DNA from: Methanobrevibacter ruminantium
GTDB lineage: Archaea; Methanobacteriota; Methanobacteria; Methanobacteriales; Methanobacteriaceae
Direction of reading: 5' to 3'
Assembly (NCBI RefSeq): GCF_016294135.1
Contig: NZ_JAEDCO010000003.1
Coordinates: forward strand, 1 to 64,000
DNA: 64,000 nt
In this document: piece after piece, positions 34,604 through 45,268 of the stretch
How the letters are laid out: each line of letters starts with the position of its first letter
Numbering within the stretch: the first letter of the stretch is position 1
Position numbers and translations under genes: made by a program
The notes under the pieces: model-generated
What the model saw: only the letters and a program-made list of their open reading frames with translations
The model's database searches: none
What the model was told of the DNA's origin: nothing

Positions 34604-34693
34604 TGGTTTCAATTTTTTAATTTTTTAATTTTTTAGTTTATTTTTATTTTTTGATTTCATTTTTTTAAAAATTTTATTATGAGGGGGTAAAAA

Positions 34694-34957
34694 ATGTCAA
34701 AGTTTTGTCCAAATTGCGGTCATGAAAATAAGGATGTTGCTACATTCTGTGGAAATTGTGGAAGTAAATTGGTTTCTCCAGATTTCAGCACAAATTTAAG
34801 AGATAATGGATCTTCCACTAATAATTCAACTACCACTACAACCACTACAACCACTGCAAATACCAGCAGCACTTCTGGTTCCAATGATCTTGGTTCTGTA
34901 TGTTGTGGTGTGCTTATAATCTTATTTATAATAATTCTTATCATGTCAATAGGATAA
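34694..34957 (+). CDS. Zinc-ribbon membrane protein
   Basis: 87 residues: an N-terminal zinc ribbon (CPNCGHENKDVATFCGNCGSKL, residues 5-26), a Ser/Thr/Asn-rich low-complexity linker with a run of Thr (about 38-65), and a C-terminal hydrophobic helix (VCCGVLIILFIIILIMSIG) anchoring it in the membrane. GAGGGGGT is the ribosome-binding sequence. Such proteins are common in methanogens, with unknown function. Confidence 0.8.
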   Translation: MSKFCPNCGHENKDVATFCGNCGSKLVSPDFSTNLRDNGSSTNNSTTTTTTTTTANTSSTSGSNDLGSVCCGVLIILFIIILIMSIG

Positions 34958-34969
34958 TCTAGGGATAGA

Positions 34970-35380
34970 ATGGATTTCAATCAATTTGGGGACAATTTAG
35001 AGGATTCCGCTAATTTTTTAATAGAAAAATTAAAGGAATTGCATCCTTGGGATGAGGAATGGAAATATAATATTGCAGTTATATTAGTTCCTGTATATGA
35101 TGAGGAAATTGGTAAATTCAAGGAATATTTGGAATCTGTTGGTTTGGATTTCACTGAAGAGAATTTCGAAAATATCCTTAAGTTCTCATCCATTTTAACT
35201 AAAGACCAAGTCAAGCTCCTATTTATGGGGGATTTGGCAGATATTCCATTGATTTATGATGGAAAATATTTAAGTGATGATGAAAGGATTGATCTATTGG
35301 TTGAATACAAGACACGCTTAAGGAAAGTTGAGCCTAACTTGTATCTGTTCTTTAATCATGTGGAAAATTATTTGGATTAG
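34970..35380 (+). CDS. Hypothetical protein, 136 residues
   Basis: A soluble, acidic, mostly helical protein (MDFNQFGDNLEDSANFLIEKL). I do not recognise a family. It begins 12 nt after the zinc-ribbon gene and is probably co-transcribed with it. WDEEWKYNIAVILVP and a C-terminal LRKVEPNLYLFFNHVE are its most distinctive stretches. Confidence 0.65.
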   Translation: MDFNQFGDNLEDSANFLIEKLKELHPWDEEWKYNIAVILVPVYDEEIGKFKEYLESVGLDFTEENFENILKFSSILTKDQVKLLFMGDLADIPLIYDGKYLSDDERIDLLVEYKTRLRKVEPNLYLFFNHVENYLD

Positions 35381-35538
35381 CTATTTTTTAGCTTTATTTT
35401 TTAGCTTTATTTTTTAGATTAAATTTTTTTATCTTTCTTCCTATTTCTTATTTTTTATATTTTTAATACTTTTTTTAGCTATTTTTATATATTCGAAAAA
35501 CATATTATAATTAATTAAATGTTGTTTTAGGTGACACA

Positions 35539-36708
35539 ATGTTTTATAGAAAATTAGGAAAAACTGATTTAGAAGTATCTAATTTAGGTTTTGGATGTAT
35601 GCGTTTACCTCATAAGGAGCATTTTTATGAAATTGATGAGGTTGAAGCTGCAAAGATGTTCGATTATGCAATTGAGCATGGAGTAAATTATTTTGATACT
35701 GCTTATTCTTTTCATAGTAAAAACAGGAACTTAGGAGGAAACGCTGAGCCGTTTTTAGGCAAGTACCTTGCTGAAAGAGGCATTCGTGATGATGTTATTA
35801 TACAGACCAAATTACCTGGATGGTTAGTGAACAAAAGGGAAGATATGGACAAGTTCCTTGATTTGCAACTCGAAAGATTGCAGACTGATTATATTGACAT
35901 TTACATGCTGCATTCACTTAAAATTGACTTCTGGAATAAGTTATATGGTATGGATGTATTGGAATTCTTAGACTCAATCCTTGAAGATGGAAGAGCTAAA
36001 TATGTAGGTTTCTCATTCCACGATGATCTGGATGTTTTCTTTAACATTATGGATTCCTATGATAAGTGGGATGTTATATTGACTCAAGTGAACTACCTTG
36101 ATGAGGATTATAAGAGCGGTCTTGGCGGTTTGGAGTTTGTCGGAATGGCAGGGCTTGGAAATGTAATTATGGAACCGTTGAGAGGTGGAAGCCTAATCAA
36201 TAATATTCCTGATGAGGTTCAAGCACTATGGGATACTGCTGATAAGAAAAGAACTCCTGTTGAATGGGCATTCGAGTATTTATGGGATAAGCCTCTTGTA
36301 ACTTCTGTATTCAGTGGTATGAGCAATATGGATCAAGTGAAACAGAACATAACCATTGCAGAAAGCTGTGATGTTAATTCCATGAGCGAGCATGATAGGC
36401 AAATCCTAAAGGATGTCACTCAAGTATATAAGTCAAGGGAAGAGATTCCATGTACCGGATGCAGATACTGTATGCCTTGTCATAATAGGGTGGACATTCC
36501 GCACTGTTTCAAGCAGTATAATATTGCAAAAAGCTTGGATTATATTGATAAGACTGCAGCTCCTTATTTCTGGCTAGTTAATAAGGATGAGCGTGCAGAT
36601 AGCTGTACTTTCTGTGGTGAGTGTAATATCCAATGTCCACAAGGAATTGATATCCCTGCAGAAATGGAAAAGGTGTTTGATTTTTTCCATGATGAAGACT
36701 ATGTATAA
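35539..36708 (+). CDS. Aldo/keto reductase with C-terminal 4Fe-4S domain
   Basis: A 389-residue oxidoreductase. The N-terminal barrel (about 1-290) has FYRKLGKTDLEVSNLGFGCMRLP, GVNYFDTAYSFH (catalytic Asp/Tyr region) and DYIDIYMLHSL. The C-terminal part has CTGCRYCMPCHNRVDIP (near 308) and CTFCGECNIQCPQGIDIP (near 356), enough for two iron-sulfur clusters. This fusion family occurs widely in anaerobes; substrate unknown. GGTGACA precedes the ATG. Confidence 0.92.
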   Translation: MFYRKLGKTDLEVSNLGFGCMRLPHKEHFYEIDEVEAAKMFDYAIEHGVNYFDTAYSFHSKNRNLGGNAEPFLGKYLAERGIRDDVIIQTKLPGWLVNKREDMDKFLDLQLERLQTDYIDIYMLHSLKIDFWNKLYGMDVLEFLDSILEDGRAKYVGFSFHDDLDVFFNIMDSYDKWDVILTQVNYLDEDYKSGLGGLEFVGMAGLGNVIMEPLRGGSLINNIPDEVQALWDTADKKRTPVEWAFEYLWDKPLVTSVFSGMSNMDQVKQNITIAESCDVNSMSEHDRQILKDVTQVYKSREEIPCTGCRYCMPCHNRVDIPHCFKQYNIAKSLDYIDKTAAPYFWLVNKDERADSCTFCGECNIQCPQGIDIPAEMEKVFDFFHDEDYV

Positions 36709-36785
36709 AATTTCTTTTTCATTTTATTTTCTATTTTTCTATTCTTTTATATTTTCTTATTTTCTTATTTTTTATTTTTTATTAA

Positions 36786-37610
36786 TTATTCATCTTTTTT
36801 CCACCAAATCAATACTAAATCTGTTTTGTCTTTAGGATTAACCCAGTTTCCTCTCTCATTTTTAACGAATATGTCTTTAAAATAATTTTCTAAAGCAATT
36901 CTGTTTTCCTCTTCTAGTTCTCCAAGTCTCCAAATGGATCTTTCAATTGCTTCCTCTATGCTATGGTATTCCTTAAGTTTTTCGCATTCCAATTGAAGAA
37001 CATTCGCTTCAATTCCAAGACTTCTTAAGAGCATGACTAAAACCATATGGTCTGTTCCTGCCTTAAATGGTTTTCCAGCAATTTCTGCCTTTTCCTTTTT
37101 GTATTTATGAGTTGATGAACCAAAAACAGTTATGTAAACGTATTTGTTAGCTATTTCATTAAGTGTTATGAGTGTATCCTTGATATTATATATTCCATTC
37201 AGGCATCTGGATGCAAGTACAATATCGTAATCTCCAATGGATCCATAAGTCAAGTCATTTATATCCTTTTGAATGGTTTTTACATTGCTTAATCCCTCAT
37301 CTGCTGCTTTCCTATTTAGTTCTTCAAGCATCAATTTGGATTTATCGATTCCAGTGATGGACTTTGCTTTTTTAGCTATTTTTCTGGTTATTGTACCTTC
37401 TGCACAACCTATATCAAGAACTGTATCATTAGAAGATAGTTTCATTTCATTGAGCAAAACATCTGGGTAATCATCATTTTCAAGCCATTTGCCGTATTCA
37501 GTAGCTATCTTATCCCAATCCTTTTCCTTTTTGAATCCTTTCTTAAGGGATTTCTGCCAAATGCATTCCCAATCAATCTCTGAATATTTGATTTCATCTT
37601 CTAATCTCAT
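36786..37610 (-). CDS. Class I SAM-dependent methyltransferase (paralogue A)
   Basis: 274 residues. SAM-binding motif VLDIGCAEGTITRKIA (near 68) followed by an acidic residue in SITGIDKS; LASRCLNG replaces a typical motif IV. The N-terminus (EIDWECIWQKSLKKG...DWDKIATEYGKWLENDDYP) and the Trp-rich C-terminus (NPKDKTDLVLIWWKKDE) are shared with the next gene upstream, so the two are duplicates. Substrate unknown. Confidence 0.85.
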   Translation of the reverse strand: MRLEDEIKYSEIDWECIWQKSLKKGFKKEKDWDKIATEYGKWLENDDYPDVLLNEMKLSSNDTVLDIGCAEGTITRKIAKKAKSITGIDKSKLMLEELNRKAADEGLSNVKTIQKDINDLTYGSIGDYDIVLASRCLNGIYNIKDTLITLNEIANKYVYITVFGSSTHKYKKEKAEIAGKPFKAGTDHMVLVMLLRSLGIEANVLQLECEKLKEYHSIEEAIERSIWRLGELEEENRIALENYFKDIFVKNERGNWVNPKDKTDLVLIWWKKDE

Positions 37611-37630
37611 GATAATCCACTATAATTTGT

Positions 37631-38446
37631 TTATTTTTTCCACCAGTACAATACCCAGTCTGCCTTGTCATCAGGATTGGAAAGCTTTCCATTTTCACCT
37701 CTTTCTAAGATATTTTCAAGGTATTTGTAAAGTTCTTCCTTTTCCTCATCGTTTAGATAATCCAATCTCCATTTTCCGCTTTCCATTGCCTCTTCAATGC
37801 TTTCATACTCTCTTTCTTTTCCAATATTCAGGTTTTCAACATTAGGATAGATTCCCATATCCACAAGTATATTGAAGAAGTATCTGTGTGATGGAAATTC
37901 AAAGTATTCCTTATTTATTGATTGGTAGAATTCCTTTTCAAGTTTCCAATTGTTTGGTCCAAAAAGGGTTATGTAAACATACTTATCAGCTATTTCGTCA
38001 ATATTTGCAATGGTTTCCTTTATATTTAGGACACCATTCAATGATCTTGAAGCCACTATAATATCGTGTTTTCCCACATCATCAATTGTGATTTTAGTTA
38101 AATCCTCTTCAATTGTCTTGATATTGTTTATTTCCTCTTTTTGAGCTTTTTCATTCAATATTTCAAGCATCTTATATGCAGAATCGACTCCTGTAACTGA
38201 TTTTGCTAATTTAGCAAGTGGAATTGTTATGCTTCCTTCACCGCATCCCAAGTCAAGAACAGTGTCTTCTTTAGAGATATCCATCTTTTCCAACAATTTG
38301 ATGGGGTAATCATCCTTTTTAGCGGATTTTCCAAAATTAGGGGCTCTCTTATTCCAGTCCTTTGACCTGTCCTCTTTTGCCTCTAGTTTCTCTCTCCAAA
38401 ATTGAGCCCAATCGATTTCTTCAGGACCATTGATTTGATAAGTCAT
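37631..38446 (-). CDS. Class I SAM-dependent methyltransferase (paralogue B)
   Basis: 271 residues, related to its neighbour along the whole length: EIDWAQFWREKLEAKEDRSK, motif I VLDLGCGEGSITIPLA (near 67), SVTGVDSA, VASRSLNG, and the end PDDKADWVLYWWKK. It lies 20 nt upstream of paralogue A on the same strand, so they form an operon, with the hypothetical gene at 38494-39006 possibly included. Motif I is a better consensus here than in paralogue A. Confidence 0.86.
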   Translation of the reverse strand: MTYQINGPEEIDWAQFWREKLEAKEDRSKDWNKRAPNFGKSAKKDDYPIKLLEKMDISKEDTVLDLGCGEGSITIPLAKLAKSVTGVDSAYKMLEILNEKAQKEEINNIKTIEEDLTKITIDDVGKHDIIVASRSLNGVLNIKETIANIDEIADKYVYITLFGPNNWKLEKEFYQSINKEYFEFPSHRYFFNILVDMGIYPNVENLNIGKEREYESIEEAMESGKWRLDYLNDEEKEELYKYLENILERGENGKLSNPDDKADWVLYWWKK

Positions 38447-38493
38447 TTTTTCACCAAAAATGGGATTTTGCTTTTTTTAACTTAATTAATTAT

Positions 38494-39006
38494 TTAATCC
38501 TTGTTTTCAGCTTTCATTTGCTTTTGAACTTCATAAACGTCAGAGACGGCTAATGTTCTTTTAAAGTCAAAACGGAAGTTTTCAATGATGGAGCCTAACT
38601 CTCTCATTGTTGATTCGAACTTTTCAGTCTTTACAGGTATGTCGCATAAGCTGTCAATGCTTTGTCCAAGCTCATCAATGTACTTTGGAAATGTCTCATT
38701 AGCATGATTGAAGAATACGTCATATTCCTCGGGGTTTTCGATATTGTCGTTTCTTATGTTTTCTTTTATCTTTTCATAAAAGTCATTGTAGTAGGAATAG
38801 CTTTCCCTAAATGAGTCAAGCAATTCAGCAATTCTATCAGACATCTTGTCCACACAATTCTCTTTGGTTTCTTGAGTAGCGTCTGTTGCAAGGAGTGGCA
38901 TATTTGCTCTAAATAGCAATCCTACATCACTTAAATTTTTATTTAAACCATTAATAGCTTTTTCAAAAGAATCTATATCTAATCTTCCATCCATTTTAAA
39001 TTCCAC
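38494..39006 (-). CDS. Hypothetical helical protein, 170 residues
   Basis: Acidic, almost entirely helical, without membrane segments; no family recognised. It lies 47 nt upstream of the tandem methyltransferases on the same strand and may be the first gene of their operon. Confidence 0.65.
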   Translation of the reverse strand: MEFKMDGRLDIDSFEKAINGLNKNLSDVGLLFRANMPLLATDATQETKENCVDKMSDRIAELLDSFRESYSYYNDFYEKIKENIRNDNIENPEEYDVFFNHANETFPKYIDELGQSIDSLCDIPVKTEKFESTMRELGSIIENFRFDFKRTLAVSDVYEVQKQMKAENKD

Positions 39007-39573
39007 CCATTATCTTTTAGTATTTGTAAATTACTTTTTTGTTCATAGAGAATTTTCATTTATTTTTCAAGATATACAATAGATAATTTTTAACAATTAT
39101 TCCTTTATATATTGATGATTTTCATCATTGAATGTCTGTCTTGAAAAAATTGATTTAATCTCTTCATCATATAATTTTATTATTTGCCTAATATTTATAA
39201 TTAGTTTATTTTTTTACAATTCTTTATAAAGAAAATCCATTATTTGACAAAAATTTTCATATATTGGAGAGAGGTGTGTTTCTACTGTAAAATTTTTGCA
39301 ATTTTGTTTGGTAAAAACATTTTTCGATTTTGAAATTTCTTAATTGAAAAATCAGCATTTTTTACATAGTTTCATATAGTAAATTTTTCAATAAATTTTT
39401 CATTCATTTTAATTAAAAAGATGATTGATTAAATCATATTTATTCATCAATACTTATAAAAATATTAATCATTTATTCATTTATATTAATTTATATCATA
39501 AATCTTATTTATTTAGTGTAACTCATCCATCATAACATTAATTATAATTACTAAAAACAACTAATTTGTAATT
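39007..39573. other. 567-bp AT-rich region between divergent genes
   Basis: Contains a 6-bp hairpin TGATGA-TTT-TCATCA near 39113-39127 and promoter-like AT-rich sequence for the genes on either side. No coding frame or repeat is convincing. Confidence 0.35.
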
Positions 39574-39903
39574 ATGGAGAAAGTTAAGATTACAATTTTA
39601 AAAACTACATTTCAAGAAGATCTTGCTAAGGATTATGGTGTTGAAGGATTATCTATCTGTCCCTTGATGAAAGAGGGTGAAGTCTATTATGCAGATTATG
39701 CAAAACCTGATGGATTTTGTGATGAAGCGTGGAAGGCCATTTATCAATATGTTTTTGCATTGGCTCATGGTGCAAGCGAAATATGGTATTATGAAGACTG
39801 GATTAAAACCCCTGGAGTAGCTATTGTATCTTGCAATGATGGATTAAGACCAGTTATAATGAAGCTTGAAACAACAGACATCGATTCTAATTTAGAAAAT
39901 TGA
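39574..39903 (+). CDS. TIGR04076 family protein
   Basis: 109 residues. KVKITILKTTFQEDLAKDYG at the start, a central CPLMKEGEVYYADYAKPDGFCDEAWKAIYQYVFALAHG and CNDGLRPVIMKLE are family features. The four Cys positions may hold a metal or disulfides. Function unknown; common in anaerobic bacteria and methanogens. No ribosome-binding sequence is visible, so it may be leaderless. Confidence 0.82.
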   Translation: MEKVKITILKTTFQEDLAKDYGVEGLSICPLMKEGEVYYADYAKPDGFCDEAWKAIYQYVFALAHGASEIWYYEDWIKTPGVAIVSCNDGLRPVIMKLETTDIDSNLEN

Positions 39904-40484
39904 TTTAATCAGATATATTTAGGTATAACTAAATAATTTTTCTTTATTTTGCTAAAGGGGCAATTATATCAAATAATTTAAATATCAAAATGCTTAAAAA
40001 TTATATTGTCTGATAAATATTGTTGCTAAACCTATTTATTAGATTTGCCTATCTAATATGTTTGTAATTTTATTACATTCATATTAGATTTATACCTAAA
40101 TTTAATAAACTTTTTTTTAAAAATTATTCATTTTTACATATCTATTTTTTAAACATTATCTAACTAATGTAATATTAATTAAACAAAAGTTAAATAGTTA
40201 GTCTATGGGTTGTTTTTTTCATATAATCCTTATTAAAATAAATGAACATGACTATACCAAGTTAAGTATTTATAATAAAAGCACCATACATTGTATAGGA
40301 AAATGGTGATTTTCTAGGGTGATATCTAATTGTTTTTGAATGAATAAAATTCTTATTCATTTAAAGAATTATTTATTTTAAAAAATTTTTTTGAGATCTT
40401 TTTTTTTTTAATTCTGGATTTATTGCTATTTTTTGATGCAAAAACAAAATTATTTTATTTTTCTGTTTTTCGGAAGTGAAATTT
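39904..40484 (+). promoter_or_regulatory. Leader region of the adhesin-like gene
   Basis: 581 bp. A TATA-like TTTATAATA near 40269 is followed by a leader of about 180 nt containing a perfect 9-bp hairpin (AATGAATAA at 40339-40347, TTATTCATT at 40353-40361) and a T7 run. That arrangement could be an attenuator, which is inference. The region before 40230 shows only AT-rich sequence. Confidence 0.4.
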
Positions 40485-43015
40485 ATGAGATTTAAAAATA
40501 ATATTTGTTTCATGCTTATTATGGCTTTTATACTGCTATTAACTGTGAGCTTATTTTCAGCATCTGAAGTTGATAGTGATGTTGGAGTCATAAGAAATGA
40601 CAATGAATTACTTGCATCTAATGTTGGTTATGTGGAAAATGGAGTACCATCTGACTTGAATTTAAAATCAACCGAAAATGTTGAAATGGATGATTCTGTC
40701 AAATTAAGCTCAAATCAAGCAGACTCTCTTGGTGAAGATGGAATTGATGATGAACAAATTGATTACCAAGATGTCAATGGCATGGAATTAATTCCATCAG
40801 AAAACCCTATTGTTTCTGAAGATACTTATAGTGTAATTTTTGATTGGGTTGAAGGATATGGCACTGATTATGCCCCTGATTCATATTATGAGAATCCTTG
40901 GCTAATGAATGATACTACATGGACTTATTGTATTGAACCTGGTCTATCAGGTGCTGATGGGTATTATTATGGGGCACCTGGACCATACAAAAGGATCACT
41001 TTAACTGATGAACAGTTAATCCATCCGGAAACTGGTGAGGATGTATTGCCTTATATCAGGACATTTTTATACTATCATTACAATGATACTGAAAACTTCA
41101 CTACAGTAAGCAGTGGTAAGGTATCATTCCCTAATGTGCTATGGGCTTTTACTGGTAGCCAAGATTATAATAATCCTGAAAGTTATTATAATAGACAACC
41201 ATATACCGATCCTTCATGGACTTATGTAAAGGAAACTATTGATATGGTCAAATCTGGCAATGGAATCCCTAACAGTGGAAGTTTCCATGATACTGGTTTA
41301 ACATATCAATTCTATTTGTATTCTTCCGTCAATGGACATTATCAAAACATCATTGGTTTTAATCTATTCACTAATCTTAGTGTGATTAAGGAATGGAATG
41401 ATTATGATAATATAACTAATTTAAGGCCTGAAAGCATTAATGTTGATTTATATTCTGATGGTGAACCTTTTATAAGGGGAGTTACTATAGACAGTAACAA
41501 TAATTGGGAATATACTTTTAACAATTTGCCTCTTTATTCAATTTCAAACTTGACTGCTCCAATCAATGCAGATAATTATAAAATAGAAACTGTATTGGAA
41601 GATGACTTTGATGTAACTATTAAAAAAGTATGGCCTGATGATTACTCTAGTAGACCATCCAGGATATATGTGAACATATCTGCTGATGGTAAAGATCTTG
41701 GACGTGTACGTTTAGATAGGAGTAATGATTATACAACAACCATACCAAATTTCAATAAGTATGATGCTGAAGACGGTCATGAAATTAATTATGAATTCAT
41801 TGATTTAAATTATCCTGGATCATTTGATATTACCAAATCTGAAATTTATCAGGTAAAACACATTAAAGTAAGTTTAACCAATGATGAATTGAAACAAACA
41901 GGAAAATCAATTGAGTTAGTTTCCGATGGATTAATTTATGCTGGGGCAATTTTAGAAGAGGCAAATGATTGGACTTATACCTTCTTAAATCTGGATAAGG
42001 ATAGCAATGTTGATATACGTGAAAGATTGGATTCAAATGGGTTGTGCATTTAGCAAATTACACCATTAAAGAGTATGATGTTCGTTAGTATCTATCTTCT
42101 GTATCTAGTAATTCCACTAGCATTAATCCATTAATGCCATCTGAAACAAAATTCTTTGATGATACTGAAGAAAAAATTATATCAAGTATAAAAATTACAA
42201 ATAAACTTGAATTGATTAATCTTACTGTCTCAAAGGTTTGGGATGATAAAGAAGATTTCTATGGAAAAAGACCTTCTGATGTAACTATTAATGTTTTCGA
42301 AAATGGTGAAATCGTTAAGTCTATTGTTCTCAATAAGGATAATGGATGGAAATTCGAACTAAAGAATTTGCCTAAATATGACAATGGCAAATTAATCAAT
42401 TATTCTATTGATGAGGTCAATATAACCTATTACCATTACAAGATTGAAGAAAATGGAGATTATTCGTTCACTGTTACAAATACATTGAATAAAGTGCATG
42501 TATTGAAATGGTCTTGGAAATTGATTTCTAAGAAAGAACCTAAGAAAGAACCTAAAAAAGGCAACTTTTCAGTTAAAGAGAAATTAGGTAATGGCAAGAA
42601 AATTGGCAAATACCAATCAAAGAATGCTGTTTCTAATAAAAACAAGAAATCAATTTCATGGGATAGAAATCAAAGAAAACATTTCAAAAGCTATTCCGAG
42701 ACTGAACAAAAGCATATATTATTCATTAAGTTATATAATGAATTTTTATTCGGTAATATGACTTTTGAGGATTTTGTTGCTATTCTCAAGGAAAATGGCA
42801 TTAAATTGGAAGAAAGTAACAATTGGGATTCCAATGGTACTTTAGAATTCGATTATGATAAAATTGAGGATGTGCCTGATTCTATTGAATTATCCGATAA
42901 TAGCGATCATTTTGAGGATTCAAGTGATAAAATTGACAAGGATAAGCCAGTCAGTGATTCTGGTGAAATAGATTCTGGAGAAGTAGAGGTAGAAGAGGTA
43001 TATGTGGAGGAATAA
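40485..43015 (+). pseudogene. Adhesin-like surface protein, broken by a frameshift and an in-frame TAG
   Basis: A signal peptide (FKNNICFMLIMAFILLLTVSLFSASE) begins an exported protein. An N-terminal domain of about 300 residues contains WTYCIEPGLSGADG and VLWAFTGSQDY, reminiscent of thioester-type adhesin domains. At least three Cna_B-like beta domains follow (LSVIKEWNDYDN, VTIKKVWPDDYSSRPS, LTVSKVWDDKEDFYGKRPS). The frame shifts near 42040; the restored frame then meets TAG at 42086-42088 and continues to 43015. The C-terminus has a KKEP repeat and an acidic tail but no anchor helix. Start ATG 40485 follows GGAAGTGA. Confidence 0.8.
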
Positions 43016-43339
43016 TTCTCCTTTTTACTTCGATATCTCTCTAAATCCTTGCTTAGAAGCTATAGTCAAAACCAATTATTAGATGTTTGATTCATTATAA
43101 AATTTTATTTTATTTTTTTCTTTTTTTCTTTTTTTATTTAATTTATTTTAGCATTGTCATTTTTAATTTTTGATTTTTTTAAATTTTTTTCATTTTTTTC
43201 ATTTTTTTCATCGTAATATTTTTAATAAATAGATTATATATTTAATAATGTATATTTTTATAACTAATTTAATAATATGCTAAGGCATAGTTTAATCATT
43301 ATAATTAATTAGTTCTATCACGTTTTAAGATGTGTTTTT
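43016..43339. other. 324-bp AT-rich region between the adhesin-like gene and gltX
   Basis: Long T-tracts (43105-43210) likely end transcription. Possible TATA elements for gltX lie near 43230-43270. Nothing else is seen. Confidence 0.4.
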
Positions 43340-45010
43340 ATGGATGAATTAGAAGAAATTGTATTTAAACATGCATTATTGAATGCAGCTAAACATAATG
43401 GAAATGCGAATCCTGGAGCTGTTATGGGTTCCATTATGAGCAGTGAACCTGAACTTAGGCCAAGAGCTAAGGAAATAGGGCCCTTATCCGGAAAGATTGT
43501 GGCTCAAGTGAATGCACTTTCACTAGAGGAACAGAAAGCTAAAATGGAAGAATTTGGAGTTGCTGTTGAAGAGAAAAAACAAAAGAAAGAAGAAGGTCTT
43601 CCAAAGCTTCCAGGTAAGAACAAGGATGTTGTAATGCGTTTTGCTCCAAACCCAAGTGGTCCATTGCATATTGGACATGCAAGGGCAGCTATTCCTAATG
43701 GGGAATATGTAAAGAAATGTGGCGGTAAATTCATATTGAGAATTGAGGATACAGATCCAAAACGTATTTACGAACCTGCTTATGAATTGATTCAAGAGGA
43801 TTTGAAATGGTTAGGTATCGAGCCTGATGAAGTCTACTACCAAAGTGACCGTTTTGAAATCTATTACCAATACGCTGAAGAGCTAATCAAGCGCGGAGCA
43901 GCATATATGTGTACCTGTGATGGTGGAGAGTTCAAAAAGCTTAAGGATAATTGCCAAGCTTGTCCATGCAGAGACAATACTGTGGAAGAGAATATGGAAC
44001 TTTGGAAAAAGTTCCCTGAAATGGAAGCAGGTGAAGCTGTTCTTAGAGTAAAAACTGATATAAATCATAAGAATCCTGCTATTCGTGATTGGGTGGCAAT
44101 GAGAATTGTTGAAGAGGAACACCCAAGAATGGGCACCAAATACAGAGTATATCCTATGATGAACTTCTCAGTGTCTGTAGATGACCATTTGCTTGGAATG
44201 ACCCATGTATTAAGAGGTAAGGACCACCTTGCAAACAGTGAAAAGCAAAAGTATCTTTATCAGCATATGGGTTGGGAAATTCCTGAGTTTATCCATTACG
44301 GAAGACTGAAAATGGAAGACATTGCACTCAGTACTTCCAAAGCTATGGCTGGAATTGAAGACGGCACTTACAGTGGATGGGATGATCCAAGACTTGGAAC
44401 CTTAAAAGCTATTGCAAGAAGAGGAATCCAACCTGAAACTATCACTCAATTGATGGTTGAAATAGGTATCAAAATGTCTGACTCTGCAATCAGTTGGAAA
44501 AAGATTTATGGATTAAACAGAAATATCATTGAGCAAAAGGTAAACAGGTATTTTTTTGTTCCAAATCCTGTAAAAATAGATATTGCTGATGTGCCTGAGG
44601 ATGATTTAGGATTAGCTATTGAAAGGCCATTGCATCCTGACTTTGAGGAAAGGGGAAACAGAACCCTTGTATTCAACAGGGAAGTCTATATCCCTGAAGC
44701 TGATTTGACTGATGGAATCAGCCGTTTGATGGATGCAGTAAATGTTGAAATCAAGGATGGAACTGCATCATTCCACAGCAAATCCTTTGAAGATGCAAGA
44801 GAAGCGAAAGCGAGAATCATCCAATGGGTTCCAACTGATGCAATTAAAGCTAAGGTTGTTATGGATGACGCATCTGTTACTGAAGGTCTTTGTGAAATTG
44901 ACTGCAATGACTTGAAAGTTGGAGACATTGTCCAATTTGAAAGATTCGGATTTGCTAGACTTGATGAGATAAAAGATGATGAATTGATTTTCTATTATGC
45001 TCATAAATAG
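43340..45010 (+). CDS. gltX: Glutamyl-tRNA synthetase, archaeal type
   Basis: Charges tRNA-Glu, and in methanogens usually only tRNA-Glu, with Gln made by the amidotransferase route. 556 residues: a helical N-terminal extension, class I HIGH motif in RFAPNPSGPLHIGHARAAIPNG (about 100-121), IEDTDPKR, zinc-like CTCDGGEFKKLKDNCQACPC, and the LSTSK form of the KMSKS signature near 334. The C-terminal beta-barrel (from about 410) is the archaeal/eukaryotic anticodon-binding type. Confidence 0.96.
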   Translation: MDELEEIVFKHALLNAAKHNGNANPGAVMGSIMSSEPELRPRAKEIGPLSGKIVAQVNALSLEEQKAKMEEFGVAVEEKKQKKEEGLPKLPGKNKDVVMRFAPNPSGPLHIGHARAAIPNGEYVKKCGGKFILRIEDTDPKRIYEPAYELIQEDLKWLGIEPDEVYYQSDRFEIYYQYAEELIKRGAAYMCTCDGGEFKKLKDNCQACPCRDNTVEENMELWKKFPEMEAGEAVLRVKTDINHKNPAIRDWVAMRIVEEEHPRMGTKYRVYPMMNFSVSVDDHLLGMTHVLRGKDHLANSEKQKYLYQHMGWEIPEFIHYGRLKMEDIALSTSKAMAGIEDGTYSGWDDPRLGTLKAIARRGIQPETITQLMVEIGIKMSDSAISWKKIYGLNRNIIEQKVNRYFFVPNPVKIDIADVPEDDLGLAIERPLHPDFEERGNRTLVFNREVYIPEADLTDGISRLMDAVNVEIKDGTASFHSKSFEDAREAKARIIQWVPTDAIKAKVVMDDASVTEGLCEIDCNDLKVGDIVQFERFGFARLDEIKDDELIFYYAHK

Positions 45011-45268
45011 AGCATAAATTTTTTTAGATTTTTATTCTGTTCGTTAAAATTAGAACTAATTTTTATAAAAAAGTAAAAAAATTAGAAATGATTAAAATAG
45101 TTAAAATAATAAAAAAGAAAAGAAGAGAATAAATTTATTTAAGATTAATTCGGCTTTTTTTAATTAAATAAATTTATTTTTTTATAAAAATTATAAAATT
45201 TAATTTTAATTTTTAAAATAATGAATTAAAATAGTTAAAATAGAATTAAAGCTATTTAAACTATTTAA

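Noticed and set aside
39113..39127. TGATGA sequence as box C of a C/D guide RNA
   Set aside because: It lies in a simple palindrome and no D box (CTGA) or second C'/D' pair follows at suitable distance.
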